From Calditrichota bacterium (GTDB taxonomy: Bacteria; Calditrichota; Calditrichia; Calditrichales; Calditrichaceae): DNA of 54,148 nt. The notes beneath the pieces are model-generated. The model did not search any database. It was not told the DNA's origin and was given only the letters and a program-made list of their open reading frames with translations. Position numbers and translations under genes: made by a program. Below, in pieces: positions 9,484-18,455 of the stretch (its first letter is position 1; the number at the start of each line of letters is the position of its first letter). The stretch is taken from assembly GCA_013151275.1 (NCBI GenBank), contig JAADIP010000144.1:1-54148 (forward strand), given 5' to 3'.

Positions 9484-11916
9484 ATGCGCTCAATTTATGG
9501 AATTTTTCTGATACTATTTATTGCCGTTTCCTGCCAGAAAGCAACGATTTCTCCGCAAAAGCCCGGCGTTTACGATGACTTTACCTTGCTTCCCAACGGC
9601 TGGCGTTTAACTCCGGTGGGTAAGCAAGCCCAAATCGGTGAACTGCCTCTCAATATGATTGTTACCCCCGATGAGCGATTTGCAGTGACTTCCAACAGCG
9701 GAGCGGGAGAGCACTCGCTTTCGTTGATTTCATTAAAGGATTTTAAAGAGGTTCAGCGGGTTAAGCTGCCCAAAACCTGGCGCGGGCTGGCGTTTAACGG
9801 AGACGGAAGCAAGTTGTTCGTTTCCGGCGGTAATGACGAATGCATCCGCGTGTTTGACTGGCAAGGCGATACGCTGGCGTATCGGGACAGCATCGGTTTG
9901 CGCACGGAAGACAGTAAGGAAAAGGTGTCGGTCACGGGTTTGGCTTATTGGCGGGAAAAGGATGAAGTATTTGCCGTTTCCAAAGAGAGCAATAAACTTT
10001 ACAGGATTTCGCTGCGGCAAAAACCGGCGATCGATTTTCTGTCTCTGAGCGGAAAATGCTACGATGTAATCGTAAATCCCAAGAAGCCCGAAGTCTATGT
10101 TTCCGTTTGGGGAAAGGGCTTTGTGGCGTTTATTGATCCGGAAAATTTTAAGATAACGGACAGCGTGAAGGTCGGACCTCATCCCAGTGAAATGACCGTT
10201 ACAAAAGACGGAAAAACGCTTTTTGTCGCCAACGCCAATTCCAACACCGTCTCCGTGGTTGACGTTCGGAAGAGACGGGTCATCGAAACTCTGAATACCG
10301 CGCTCAAACCGGACATGCCCGCGGGCAGCACGCCGAACAGCGTCGCGCTCAGCGCGGATGAAAAAACATTGTTTATTGCCAACGCCGATAACAATTATCT
10401 TGCCGTCTTTGACGTTTCCCAGCCCGGTAAATCGCATAGTCTCGGTTTTATTCCGGTTGGCTGGTATCCCACAGTTGTCAGAACGCTCGCCAAAAGCGGC
10501 AAAATTCTGGTTGCCAACGGAAAGGGACTTGCCTCTTCCGCCAATCCTCTGGGACCAAAACCCGGAGTCCGGCAGTCCAAAAACAAGGGAATTGACCAAT
10601 ACATCGGAAGAATGTTCAAAGGAGTCATTTCTCTGATTCCCGTTCCGGACAAAAAACTTCTGGCGAAATGGAGCGCAAAGGTTTACGAAAACACGCCCTT
10701 TACCAGAGAAAAAGTGAAGCTGTCTTTAAATCAGCATGTTGTTTCCGCCGAACACTCCGGCGAGAGAAGCAAAGTCGTTAAATACGTTTTTTACATCATC
10801 AGAGAAAATCGAACGTATGATCAGATATTGGGGGATTTGCCCGAAGGGGAGGGCGATTCGAGTCTTTGTCTGTTTCCGGCTTCGGTTACGCCCAACGCCC
10901 ACAAGTTAGCGCAGGAATTTGTTCTGTTTGATAATTTTTATGTGGATGCCGAGGTCAGCGCCGACGGTCATAATTGGTCAACTGCGGCTTACGCCACGGA
11001 TTATGTTGAAAAAACGTGGCCCACCTTTTACGGCGGTCGCGGCGGAAGTTATGACTACGAAGGAGGCGCTCCCATCGCCAGTCCGAGCAGCGGTTATATC
11101 TGGGACAATGTAATAAATCACGGTTTGCCGTTCCGCACTTACGGAGAATTTACGAAAAAAGACCCCCGGCGTCCGGGAAAATACACGTCTTCATTGCCGA
11201 GTTTGCAGCCCTATGTTTGTCCTACATTTCCGGGCTGGAATCTAAAGATTCCCGATACGTTGCGCGTGGCGCGCTGGAAAGAAGATTTCGACAGTCTGGT
11301 AAGCGTCAATGCAGTCCCGGCGTTAAGCGTCATTCGCTTGCCGAACGATCACACCGCGGGCACTCGTTTGGGTTTTCCCACGGTGCGCGCGATGATTGCC
11401 GAAAACGATTATGCGCTCGGTCTTTTTGTGGAACATCTTTCCCAAAGCCCGGTTTGGGAAAAGAGCGTTGTTTTTGTGGTGGAAGACGACGCCCAAAACG
11501 GTTCCGATCATATTGACGCGCATCGTTCTCCGCTGCTGATTATCGGACCCCATGTCAAGCGAAATTTTGTTGATCACACCATGTACAGCACGAGCGGGGT
11601 TTTAAAGACCATCGAACTGATTTTAGGTTTGCCGCCAATGACGCAGTTTGATCTTTCCGCAACGCCGCTCCTGAATGCTTTTACGGATAAGGCGGACGCT
11701 ACTCCCTACAAGGCGGAGCGACCGCAAAACGACATGGGCGAACCGAACACGCCCGGGCTTTACGGAGTGCGGAGGAGCGGTGAATTTAATTTTGAGAAGG
11801 AAGACGCCATACCGGACATCGAATTCAATGAGATTATCTGGAAAGCGGTAAGGGGAGCGGATTCGGAAATGCCGGCGCCGGTACGCAGCGCGTTTGTAAA
11901 GATCGAGAAGGACTGA
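9484..11916 (+). CDS. Lipoprotein with YncE-like beta-propeller and phosphoesterase/alkaline-phosphatase-type domain
   Basis: An 810-residue exported protein. A lipobox (IAVSC, Cys17) predicts a lipoprotein. Residues about 45-380 carry repeated propeller blades (PSEMTVTKDGKTLFVANANS, NSVALSADEKTLFIANADN) of the YncE/lactonase type. Residues about 430-730 belong to the phosphoesterase family (PF04185-like), with the start motif RENRTYDQILGD, the ADGHNWS segment and the metal-site-like EDDAQNGSDHIDAH near 666. This two-domain arrangement is widely seen in environmental bacteria, but the substrate is not known. It stands alone, downstream of the CotH protein, with an AGGGGTG ribosome binding site. 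Confidence 0.85.
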   Translation: MRSIYGIFLILFIAVSCQKATISPQKPGVYDDFTLLPNGWRLTPVGKQAQIGELPLNMIVTPDERFAVTSNSGAGEHSLSLISLKDFKEVQRVKLPKTWRGLAFNGDGSKLFVSGGNDECIRVFDWQGDTLAYRDSIGLRTEDSKEKVSVTGLAYWREKDEVFAVSKESNKLYRISLRQKPAIDFLSLSGKCYDVIVNPKKPEVYVSVWGKGFVAFIDPENFKITDSVKVGPHPSEMTVTKDGKTLFVANANSNTVSVVDVRKRRVIETLNTALKPDMPAGSTPNSVALSADEKTLFIANADNNYLAVFDVSQPGKSHSLGFIPVGWYPTVVRTLAKSGKILVANGKGLASSANPLGPKPGVRQSKNKGIDQYIGRMFKGVISLIPVPDKKLLAKWSAKVYENTPFTREKVKLSLNQHVVSAEHSGERSKVVKYVFYIIRENRTYDQILGDLPEGEGDSSLCLFPASVTPNAHKLAQEFVLFDNFYVDAEVSADGHNWSTAAYATDYVEKTWPTFYGGRGGSYDYEGGAPIASPSSGYIWDNVINHGLPFRTYGEFTKKDPRRPGKYTSSLPSLQPYVCPTFPGWNLKIPDTLRVARWKEDFDSLVSVNAVPALSVIRLPNDHTAGTRLGFPTVRAMIAENDYALGLFVEHLSQSPVWEKSVVFVVEDDAQNGSDHIDAHRSPLLIIGPHVKRNFVDHTMYSTSGVLKTIELILGLPPMTQFDLSATPLLNAFTDKADATPYKAERPQNDMGEPNTPGLYGVRRSGEFNFEKEDAIPDIEFNEIIWKAVRGADSEMPAPVRSAFVKIEKD

Positions 11917-12082
11917 CGGGGAAATTTAACAAAAAACAGAAAAATTAATAAAGTCCTAAATTTTTAATATTCAGGAATTTGCCTGATAAGAAGTTCAAAA
12001 TAATTAAAGAAATTTTTCATTTTATCTTTCATTGCGATCAATTTTTGCTTATTTTATTTTAAAAAGTTTGTTTGAAAAATTA

Positions 12083-12133
12083 ACCAAACGTTTTGTTCGT
12101 TTGGTAAACAAACCATGTCAGGTGTCGTTTGGT
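12083..12133. promoter_or_regulatory. Operator-like CGTTTGGT repeats upstream of the ACP gene
   Basis: ACCAAACG (12083-12090) and CGTTTGGT (12098-12105) form an inverted repeat with a 7-base spacer. A further direct copy of CGTTTGGT lies at 12126-12133, about 30 bases before the ACP start. Three copies of one octamer in 51 bases suggest a regulator site in the leader of the ACP/acyl-CoA synthetase operon. Confidence 0.45.
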
Positions 12134-12163
12134 GTCAATTACTCTTTAAGAAAGGAGTCTTTT

Positions 12164-12406
12164 ATGCAGAAAGATGAAATTAAAGCGCGCGTCAAAAAGG
12201 TTATCGCTCAGGTGCTCGGAATCGATGAGTCCGAAATTAACGATGAGGCTAATTTTATTTTCGACCTGGGTGCGGATTCCCGTCAAAGCCTGGAATTGGT
12301 CGCCGCATTTGAAGAAGAATTCGATATCGAAATGGATGAAGATAAAGCGTTGGAGGTACAAACCGTTTCCGACGCCGTCGATTTTATTGCTCAAATTTTA
12401 GTCTGA
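12164..12406 (+). CDS. Acyl carrier protein
   Basis: An 80-residue protein of the phosphopantetheine-attachment family (PF00550). The DLGADS motif (serine at about residue 38) gives the attachment serine, followed by the acidic helix LVAAFEEEFDIEMDED. The residue after the serine is arginine-glutamine (DSRQSLEL) rather than the usual leucine-aspartate of fatty-acid AcpP, so it may be a specialised carrier protein. The start at 12164 follows GAAAGGAG; the frame extends upstream but without support. It is 30 bases ahead of an ADP-forming acyl-CoA synthetase gene and is probably cotranscribed with it. Confidence 0.93.
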   Translation: MQKDEIKARVKKVIAQVLGIDESEINDEANFIFDLGADSRQSLELVAAFEEEFDIEMDEDKALEVQTVSDAVDFIAQILV

Positions 12407-12436
12407 ACAGTTTCATCTCAATTCCGGAGTCTGAAT

Positions 12437-14569
12437 ATGAAAGGATTGTCTGCTTCTAAAACTGACCACTTACATAAAATTTTCTATCCCGAATCCGTGG
12501 CTATCGTGGGCGCAAATCGAGTGCCCGGCACGGTTCCTTACGATATTTTAATTAACATTCTGCGCAGCGATTTCCAGGGCGCGGTTTTTCCCGTGAATCC
12601 GCGCGAACGGGCTATCGGCGGCGTAAAAACATACAAATATGTGCTCGATATTCCCGATCCCATTGATCTTGCTGTTCTCGTTTATCCCAGTTCGGTTTGC
12701 CACATGGCTTTGCAGCAATGCGGCGAAAAAGGTATTAAATCGGTAATCATTATTTCCGCCGGCTTCCGCGAAATCGGCGGCGTGGGAATAGAGCGCGAGC
12801 AGAAACTGATTGAAATCGCCCGAAAACACGATATCTCGTTTATCGGACCCAACTGTCTCGGCGTCATTAATACCGATCCCGCGGTGCAACTCAACGCTTC
12901 GTTTGCAAGAGAGATGCCCGAAAACGGAAATATCGGTTTTCTCTCCCAAAGCGGCGCTCTTTGTACCGCCGTGTTGGATTACGCCCAGGCAAAGCACATC
13001 GGATTTTCAAAATTCATCAGTTTCGGTAATAAGGCGGATGTCAACGAAATCGATTTACTTTACTATCTCGGCAAAGATCCCAAAACCAGGGTGATTCTGA
13101 TCTATCTCGAAGAGATCAGCAACGGACAGGCATTAATGAAAGCCGCGCGGGAAATTATAGCCGAAACCGGCAAACCCATCCTCGCCATTAAATCGGGCAG
13201 AACCGAGGCGGGCGCTTCCGCCGCAGCCTCGCACACCGGCTCTTTGGCGGGCAGCGATGATATTTGTGACGCCGCCATGCGTCAAGCCGGAATAATCCGT
13301 TGCCGAAGCATCGAAGAGATGTTTAATACGGCAATTGCCTTTGCCTACCAGCCGTTACCGGAAAATAACCGCGTGGCGATCATTACAAATGCCGGCGGTC
13401 CCGGAGTATTAACGACCGACGCTTCGATTCAGGAAGGCTTGCGGCTGGCGAAATTTTCCGACGATACCACAGCCATGTTTAAAAAGACGCTTCCCAAAAC
13501 CGCCAATATTAAAAATCCGGTGGATGTAATCGGAGACGCCCGAGCCGACCGCTACAATATTGCGCTTTCGCAGGCTTTTAAAGATCCCAATGTTGACGGC
13601 GTTTTTGTCATTCTGACCCCTCAATCGATGACGGATATTGAAACGATTGCCCGCGAGGTTGTAACAGTCGCCGGACGTTTCGATAAACCGATATTCGCCT
13701 CTTTTATGGGCGAAAAAGACGTGGCAGCCGGAATCGATATCCTGCAGCGAAATAAAATTCCCCATTACACTCTGCCTGAATCCATGGCGCAGGCTTTTGC
13801 CGCCACCTATCGATTTAAACAGCGGCTAACGAATCCCGAAAAGCCTTTTGCGCCTTTTACCGACGTGGATAAAAATCTTGCAAATAAACTTCTGCAAGAA
13901 GCCAAAAAGGAAGGAAAGACCTATCTTTCCGAGTTTGAAGCGTCGAAAATTCTGGCGGCTTACGGGTTGCCCGTGGTGGAAAGTCGCATCGTCAAGTCGG
14001 CGCGGGAAGCGGAAGCGAACGCCGACGAAGTCGGTTACCCGTTGGTAATGAAAGTTATGTCCGATGATGTGGTTCATAAATCGGATTTTCAGGGTGTGGT
14101 TCTTAATGTGAAAAGCAAAGAAGAAGCGGCAAAGGTTTTTGATCGCATCCTTCAAAACGTTCGAAAACATCAGCCCGAAGCGGAGATCGACGGCGTGCTG
14201 ATGCGTAAGATGATTCCCGCGGGCGAAGAGGTCATTCTCGGAGTAAAAAAGGATGTGGCTTTTGGCAGCGTGGTGATGTTCGGCATGGGAGGCATTTTTG
14301 TCGAGGTGATTAAAGACGTCGCCTTTCGTGTCGCGCCGCTCGGTAAAGAGCAGTCTCTGAAAATGATTAAGGAAATTAAAGGCGCTCCCTTGCTTTTCGG
14401 AATGCGCAACCGTCCTGAAAGGGATGTGGACGCGTTGGAGGAAAGTCTGCAGCGGCTTTCGCAATTGGCGACGGATTGCCCTCAAATAAAAGAGCTGGAT
14501 ATCAATCCGCTCATTGTTCTGGAAAAGGGCAAAGGATGTTTTATCGCCGACGCCCGGATCATTATTTAA
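12437..14569 (+). CDS. ADP-forming acyl-CoA synthetase (acetate-CoA ligase family), fused alpha and beta subunits
   Basis: A 710-residue protein. A CoA-binding Rossmann domain (PESVAIVGANR near residue 20), succinyl-CoA-ligase-like domains with the phosphorylated histidine in AASHTGSLAG (near 264), and a C-terminal ATP-grasp domain (about 475-710, with PLVMKVMSDDVVHKSDFQGV) form a complete fused ADP-forming acyl-CoA synthetase. Such enzymes interconvert acyl-CoA + ADP + Pi and acid + ATP + CoA. No GNAT domain is present, so it is not a Pat-type acetyltransferase fusion. The acid used is not known. The adjacent ACP gene raises the possibility that the acyl group is handed to or taken from a carrier protein. 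Confidence 0.9.
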   Translation: MKGLSASKTDHLHKIFYPESVAIVGANRVPGTVPYDILINILRSDFQGAVFPVNPRERAIGGVKTYKYVLDIPDPIDLAVLVYPSSVCHMALQQCGEKGIKSVIIISAGFREIGGVGIEREQKLIEIARKHDISFIGPNCLGVINTDPAVQLNASFAREMPENGNIGFLSQSGALCTAVLDYAQAKHIGFSKFISFGNKADVNEIDLLYYLGKDPKTRVILIYLEEISNGQALMKAAREIIAETGKPILAIKSGRTEAGASAAASHTGSLAGSDDICDAAMRQAGIIRCRSIEEMFNTAIAFAYQPLPENNRVAIITNAGGPGVLTTDASIQEGLRLAKFSDDTTAMFKKTLPKTANIKNPVDVIGDARADRYNIALSQAFKDPNVDGVFVILTPQSMTDIETIAREVVTVAGRFDKPIFASFMGEKDVAAGIDILQRNKIPHYTLPESMAQAFAATYRFKQRLTNPEKPFAPFTDVDKNLANKLLQEAKKEGKTYLSEFEASKILAAYGLPVVESRIVKSAREAEANADEVGYPLVMKVMSDDVVHKSDFQGVVLNVKSKEEAAKVFDRILQNVRKHQPEAEIDGVLMRKMIPAGEEVILGVKKDVAFGSVVMFGMGGIFVEVIKDVAFRVAPLGKEQSLKMIKEIKGAPLLFGMRNRPERDVDALEESLQRLSQLATDCPQIKELDINPLIVLEKGKGCFIADARIII

Positions 14570-14637
14570 AATGTGTTGAGTTAAAAATTAAATTCATAAC
14601 CCGGACAATCCGGTACCATACAGGAGAAAAGTTGTTA

Positions 14638-14832
14638 ATGATTATTGGTTAAGGGTTAACGGAAAGTGGCAAAATCGTGATGCGTGATGAGTAAGATGAA
14701 AGATGAAAGATGAAAGATGAAAGTAAAAAGTTGGCGGAAAGCAGAATGCAGAAAGCCGTGATCATAATCTGCCGTGTTAAGGGAGTTAAAGAGGTTCGCT
14801 TAACACTTACACCCTTAACCCTTAACAAAATC
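14638..14832. repeat. Composite short-word intergenic repeat, copy 2
   Basis: This non-coding stretch between the acyl-CoA synthetase and nagB contains GTGATGCGTGATGAG, four GATGAAA heptamers (about 14696-14721), GGAAAGCAGAATGCAGAAAG, and a 3' module with CGCTTAACACTTACACCC and TTAACCC words ending in TTAACAAAA (about 14787-14829). The same modules in the same order recur at the window start (inverted). The 3' module recurs near 25.43 kb and 39.34 kb. Confidence 0.8.
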
Positions 14833-14849
14833 TGAAAAAAGAAAGAATT

Positions 14850-14866
14850 TTAGTGTTAGTATAATA
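14850..14866 (+). promoter_or_regulatory. Possible promoter -10 region for nagB
   Basis: TTAGTGTTAGTATAATAATA (about 14849-14868), with TATAAT at 14860-14865, lies just after the composite repeat. It matches TCAGTGTTAATATATTAAT before the rhodanese gene (39405-39423) at the same place relative to the repeat. No clear -35 element of the E. coli type is seen, as expected if the sigma factor is of the FCB type. Confidence 0.35.
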
Positions 14867-14904
14867 ATAACAAATATTTTGATTTATCAAGAGAGGAGTC
14901 AAAA

Positions 14905-15717
14905 ATGCGGATCATTATTCATGAAAATTACCAGGCTCTCAGTAAATGGGTTGCTTACTACATTGCCGGTAAAATCAATAAAGCCAAACCAACTCCGGAC
15001 AAACCTTACGTATTGGGTTTACCGACAGGTTCATCGCCGCTCGGCACCTATCAGGAGCTCGTCCAGCTTTACAAGCAGGGCAAGGTCTCTTTCGAAAACG
15101 TCGTTACTTTTAACATGGACGAATATGTGGGGCTGCCCGAAGATCATCCCGAAAGCTACCACTATTTCATGTGGCATAATTTCTTCAGCCATATCGATAT
15201 CAAAAAGGAAAACGTGAATATTCTGAACGGAAACGCAGCCGACCTGGAAAAAGAATGCGAACAGTATGAACAGAAGATAAAGGAAGCGGGCGGTATTGAT
15301 CTGTTCCTCGGCGGAATCGGTCCCGACGGTCACATTGCTTTTAACGAGCCTGGTTCTTCGTTAACTTCAAGAACGCGTATCAAGACCCTGACCTACGATA
15401 CCCGTCTGGCGAACTCCCGATTTTTTAACAACGATATCAATAAAGTTCCCAAAACGGCATTGACCGTGGGAGTGGGAACCATAATGGATGCCAGAGAAAT
15501 CGTGATTATCATCAGCGGTTACAACAAGGCGCGCGCCCTGCAAAAAGTGGTGGAAGAAGGCGTGAACCACATGTGGACGGTTTCCATGCTGCAGTTGCAT
15601 CGTAAAGCCATGATCGTTTGCGATGACGAATCCACCATGGAACTTAAAGTCGCCACGGTTAAGTACTTCAAAGATATCGAAAACGAAGCCCTGAGCTCGT
15701 TACCGGTATTGGATTGA
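14905..15717 (+). CDS. nagB: Glucosamine-6-phosphate deaminase
   Basis: A 270-residue NagB of standard length, converting glucosamine 6-phosphate to fructose 6-phosphate and ammonia. The phosphate-binding loop [10 protein letters not shown] is at 40-49. The catalytic residues line up with the E. coli enzyme: Asp72 in NMDEY, Asp141 and His143 in [15 protein letters not shown], Glu148. A good ribosome binding site (GAGAGGAG) supports the start. It is followed by a hairpin and then by a DUF4954 gene in the same direction, and it faces a second, much longer NagB-PIG-L fusion gene at 18456-20810. Confidence 0.95.
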   Translation: MRIIIHENYQALSKWVAYYIAGKINKAKPTPDKPYVLGLPTGSSPLGTYQELVQLYKQGKVSFENVVTFNMDEYVGLPEDHPESYHYFMWHNFFSHIDIKKENVNILNGNAADLEKECEQYEQKIKEAGGIDLFLGGIGPDGHIAFNEPGSSLTSRTRIKTLTYDTRLANSRFFNNDINKVPKTALTVGVGTIMDAREIVIIISGYNKARALQKVVEEGVNHMWTVSMLQLHRKAMIVCDDESTMELKVATVKYFKDIENEALSSLPVLD

Positions 15718-15731
15718 TTTTAAGGCAGGTT

Positions 15732-15760
15732 AAAGAAGCGTCGGGAAGGACGCTTCTTTT
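15732..15760 (+). terminator. Hairpin between nagB and the DUF4954 gene
   Basis: The perfect 11-bp arms AAAGAAGCGTC (15732-15742) and GACGCTTCTTT (15749-15759) enclose a 6-base loop and are followed by only one further T. The T tract is short and the next gene starts 31 bases later, so this is either a weak terminator/attenuator or an mRNA-end stabiliser. Confidence 0.6.
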
Positions 15761-15790
15761 GAAAAATAAGGAAATTTTAGGAGACCGTAG

Positions 15791-17776
15791 ATGAATTATC
15801 GCAATCTTACACCGGATGAGGTTGATTTTCTTGAGCGCAACCGTTGCAGCGCCGATGACTGGGCAGACGTTATGGTTCATCCTGAAATCGATTTGTCGCG
15901 CATTCAGGGAGTTCGGTTTGAGGGAAAGGTGGCGATCGGAAAGCTAAGCGGAACTCTGACAGCCGACGACGGACGCATTCTATCGAGCGGCATCATTAAC
16001 AGCGCTTTGCAGAACTGTACCGTCGGCGATCAATGTTACATTTCCGACGCCGGAATAATTCGCAATTATAATATAGGCGATCGGGTGGTTATTGAGAATG
16101 TGAACGCTTTGGCAACCAGAGGCGAATCTTATTTTGGCAACGGCATCGAAATCGAGGTTTTGAACGAAGGCGGCGGACGCGGACTCGTTTTGTTCGATCG
16201 GCTCTCCGCCCAACTTGCCTATCTGCTTGTCCTGTACCGCCATGACAACGATCTGATCGATGCTTTAAAATCAATGATTAATGAATATGTCGAAAATCAG
16301 AAGAATTCCAAAGGCACGATCGGCGACGATGTCCGGATTTTTCGTTGCAATCAGATATTCGATGTAAAAGTGGGAAGTCACGCCAAACTCACGGGCGTAC
16401 TGAGCCTGGAGAACGGCACCATTAACAGCAACGAGCAGGCGCCGGCAGAGATCGGAGCCGGGGTTATTGTCAGAGATTTTATTATTCTTTCCGGAAGTCA
16501 GGTAAAAGACGGCGCGTTGTTGACCGGCTGTTTTGTGGGGCAGGGCGTTCGCATCGGACGCCAGTTTTCGGCGGAGAATTCGGCGTTTTTCGCCAACTGC
16601 GAAGGATTTCACAGCGAAGCGGTCAGCGTTTTTGCCGGACCTTACTCGGTCACCCATCACCGGTCAACATTGCTTATCGCCGGAATGTTTTCTTTTTACA
16701 ACGCGGGCAGCGGAACCAATCAAAGCAATCACATGTACAAATTGGGTCCTTTGCATCAGGGAATTCTGGAACGCGGCGCAAAAACCGGATCGTTTTCTTA
16801 CATGCTATGGCCCTCCAGGGTTGGTCCCTTTTCCGCGGTAATCGGCAAACATTACGTAAACTTCGATGCCTCCGATATGCCTTTTTCTTACATCGAAGAG
16901 GTGGAAGGAAAGAGCCTGTTAACACCGGGAATGAATTTGTTTACCGTAGGCACCAGGCGCGACAGCGCCAAATGGGTAAAACGCGACCGACGAACCGATC
17001 CCGATAAATTGGACCTTATCCATTTTGAGCTTTTCAGCCCGTTTGTAATGCAGCGCGTTTTAGCCGGACAAAAAATATTGAAAGAACTTTACGAACACGC
17101 CGGTCGTCAGCAGGAGTTTGTTAAATACAAGGGATTGTTTATCAAGCGGCTGTTATTAAAACGGACGATTAAATATTATCAAATGGCGATGAAAATTTTT
17201 CTCGGCGAACAACTGCTGAAGCGTCTGCAAGCCTTGGGAAATGTTGAAAATTCGGAACAATTACGCAAAGCTCTTAAACCAGAAAACGAGGTGAGTCTGG
17301 AAGAGTGGATCGATTTGTTCGGAATGTTTATCCCCAAAAGCGAGCTGACAAAACTGCTGGAAAAAACAAAAAACGGCAGCCTTAATACAATCGAATCTTT
17401 CTATCGGGCTTTGCGCGGAGTGTTTGAAAAGTACGATGATTTAGCCTGGAGCTGGACAGCCGCTTTACTGAAAGAAGAATTGAACATTGATGTGGAGAAA
17501 ATCGGCGGAGAGCAATTGAAGCAAATCATCGACGAGTGGAAAGAGAACAAACAACGATTCAACAATTTAATTATGAGCGACGCTCAAAAAGAATACGATG
17601 TCAACAGCAGAATCGGTTACGGTATTGACGGAGACGAGACGGTGCGGGATCTCGATTTTGAACGGGTTCGCGGAAATTACGAGACCAACGGCTTTGTGCG
17701 GGAATTGAAACGGGAAAACGCGGAAATTGAAAAGCTGGCAGATGAATGGAACAAAAAGTTAGATAAAGTATTCTAA
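15791..17776 (+). CDS. DUF4954 family protein with left-handed beta-helix (hexapeptide) repeats
   Basis: A 661-residue protein of the DUF4954 family found in Bacteroidota and relatives. The first 400 residues carry hexapeptide-like turns (IGDDVRIF, VGSHAKLTG, IGAGVIVRDF, VKDGALLTG, VGQGVRIG) typical of left-handed beta-helix acyl- or nucleotidyltransferases such as GlmU, but no N-terminal nucleotidyltransferase fold is evident. The C-terminal 200 residues are mostly charged helices. It directly follows nagB, which hints at a role in amino-sugar or sugar-nucleotide metabolism; this is only inferred from context. The ribosome binding site AGGAGA precedes the ATG. Confidence 0.8.
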   Translation: MNYRNLTPDEVDFLERNRCSADDWADVMVHPEIDLSRIQGVRFEGKVAIGKLSGTLTADDGRILSSGIINSALQNCTVGDQCYISDAGIIRNYNIGDRVVIENVNALATRGESYFGNGIEIEVLNEGGGRGLVLFDRLSAQLAYLLVLYRHDNDLIDALKSMINEYVENQKNSKGTIGDDVRIFRCNQIFDVKVGSHAKLTGVLSLENGTINSNEQAPAEIGAGVIVRDFIILSGSQVKDGALLTGCFVGQGVRIGRQFSAENSAFFANCEGFHSEAVSVFAGPYSVTHHRSTLLIAGMFSFYNAGSGTNQSNHMYKLGPLHQGILERGAKTGSFSYMLWPSRVGPFSAVIGKHYVNFDASDMPFSYIEEVEGKSLLTPGMNLFTVGTRRDSAKWVKRDRRTDPDKLDLIHFELFSPFVMQRVLAGQKILKELYEHAGRQQEFVKYKGLFIKRLLLKRTIKYYQMAMKIFLGEQLLKRLQALGNVENSEQLRKALKPENEVSLEEWIDLFGMFIPKSELTKLLEKTKNGSLNTIESFYRALRGVFEKYDDLAWSWTAALLKEELNIDVEKIGGEQLKQIIDEWKENKQRFNNLIMSDAQKEYDVNSRIGYGIDGDETVRDLDFERVRGNYETNGFVRELKRENAEIEKLADEWNKKLDKVF

Positions 17777-18025
17777 AAATCTTACTGAAACGCGGCAAAA
17801 TCAGGGAAGGATTTTGTTCGGAATATCTCAAAAAAAATAAAGCAGGGAAGCTTTTTTCTTTTAAATATTCACGGGCGGTTGCCTTATCCGAAATATAAAA
17901 TTACGATTGAAATTTAGCCCTCCAATCGTAATCGGGGTGTGAGAGTCCTCGTCGTTGTCAAGGCAGGGGCAGCGGCGGGGAACGACCACCCGAAAAACCG
18001 ACTTTTGGTTTTCCCAGGCGAGGGG

Positions 18026-18445
18026 TTATTCTCCGATGATTTTAACCAGCACTCTTTTGGAACGCCGTCCGTCAAATTCGCCGTAAAAAATTTGTTCCCA
18101 CGGACCAAAATCCAGACGACCGTCGGTAATGGCTACCACCACTTCGCGTCCCATAATCTGCCGTTTCAGATGCGCATCGCCGTTGTCTTCGCCGGTGCGA
18201 TTGTGCCGGTAGTGTGAAATCGGTTCGTGCGGCGCCAACCGTTCAAGCCAGTCATCATAATCCTGAATAAGACCGCTTTCATTATCGTTGATGTAAACGC
18301 TGGCGGTAATGTGCATGGCATTCACCAGACACAATCCTTCTTTAACGCCGGATTCCCGGACGCATTTTTCCACTTCCGGCGTAATATTGATGTAATCACG
18401 GCGATGTTTTGTGTTAAACCACAATTCTTTTCTGTAAGACTTCAT
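18026..18445 (-). CDS. yjbQ: YjbQ/UPF0047 family protein
   Basis: A 139-residue protein of the YjbQ family (PF01894, often labelled secondary thiamine-phosphate synthase enzyme because E. coli YjbQ has weak thiamine phosphate synthase activity). Family features present are [15 protein letters not shown] (about 43-57), the HYRHN...[15 protein letters not shown] segment (about 78-101) and [16 protein letters not shown] (about 110-125), which include the conserved metal-site histidines. The physiological role is unknown. It begins 10 bases after the NagB-PIG-L fusion gene with a strong AAGGAGA, so the two are cotranscribed. Confidence 0.9.
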   Translation of the reverse strand: MKSYRKELWFNTKHRRDYINITPEVEKCVRESGVKEGLCLVNAMHITASVYINDNESGLIQDYDDWLERLAPHEPISHYRHNRTGEDNGDAHLKRQIMGREVVVAITDGRLDFGPWEQIFYGEFDGRRSKRVLVKIIGE

Positions 18446-18455
18446 GACAATCTCC

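Noticed and set aside
12032-12163. Longer N-terminus for the acyl carrier protein
   Set aside because: The extension contains the operator-like repeats and lacks a ribosome binding site; the ATG at 12164 has GAAAGGAG and begins the normal domain.
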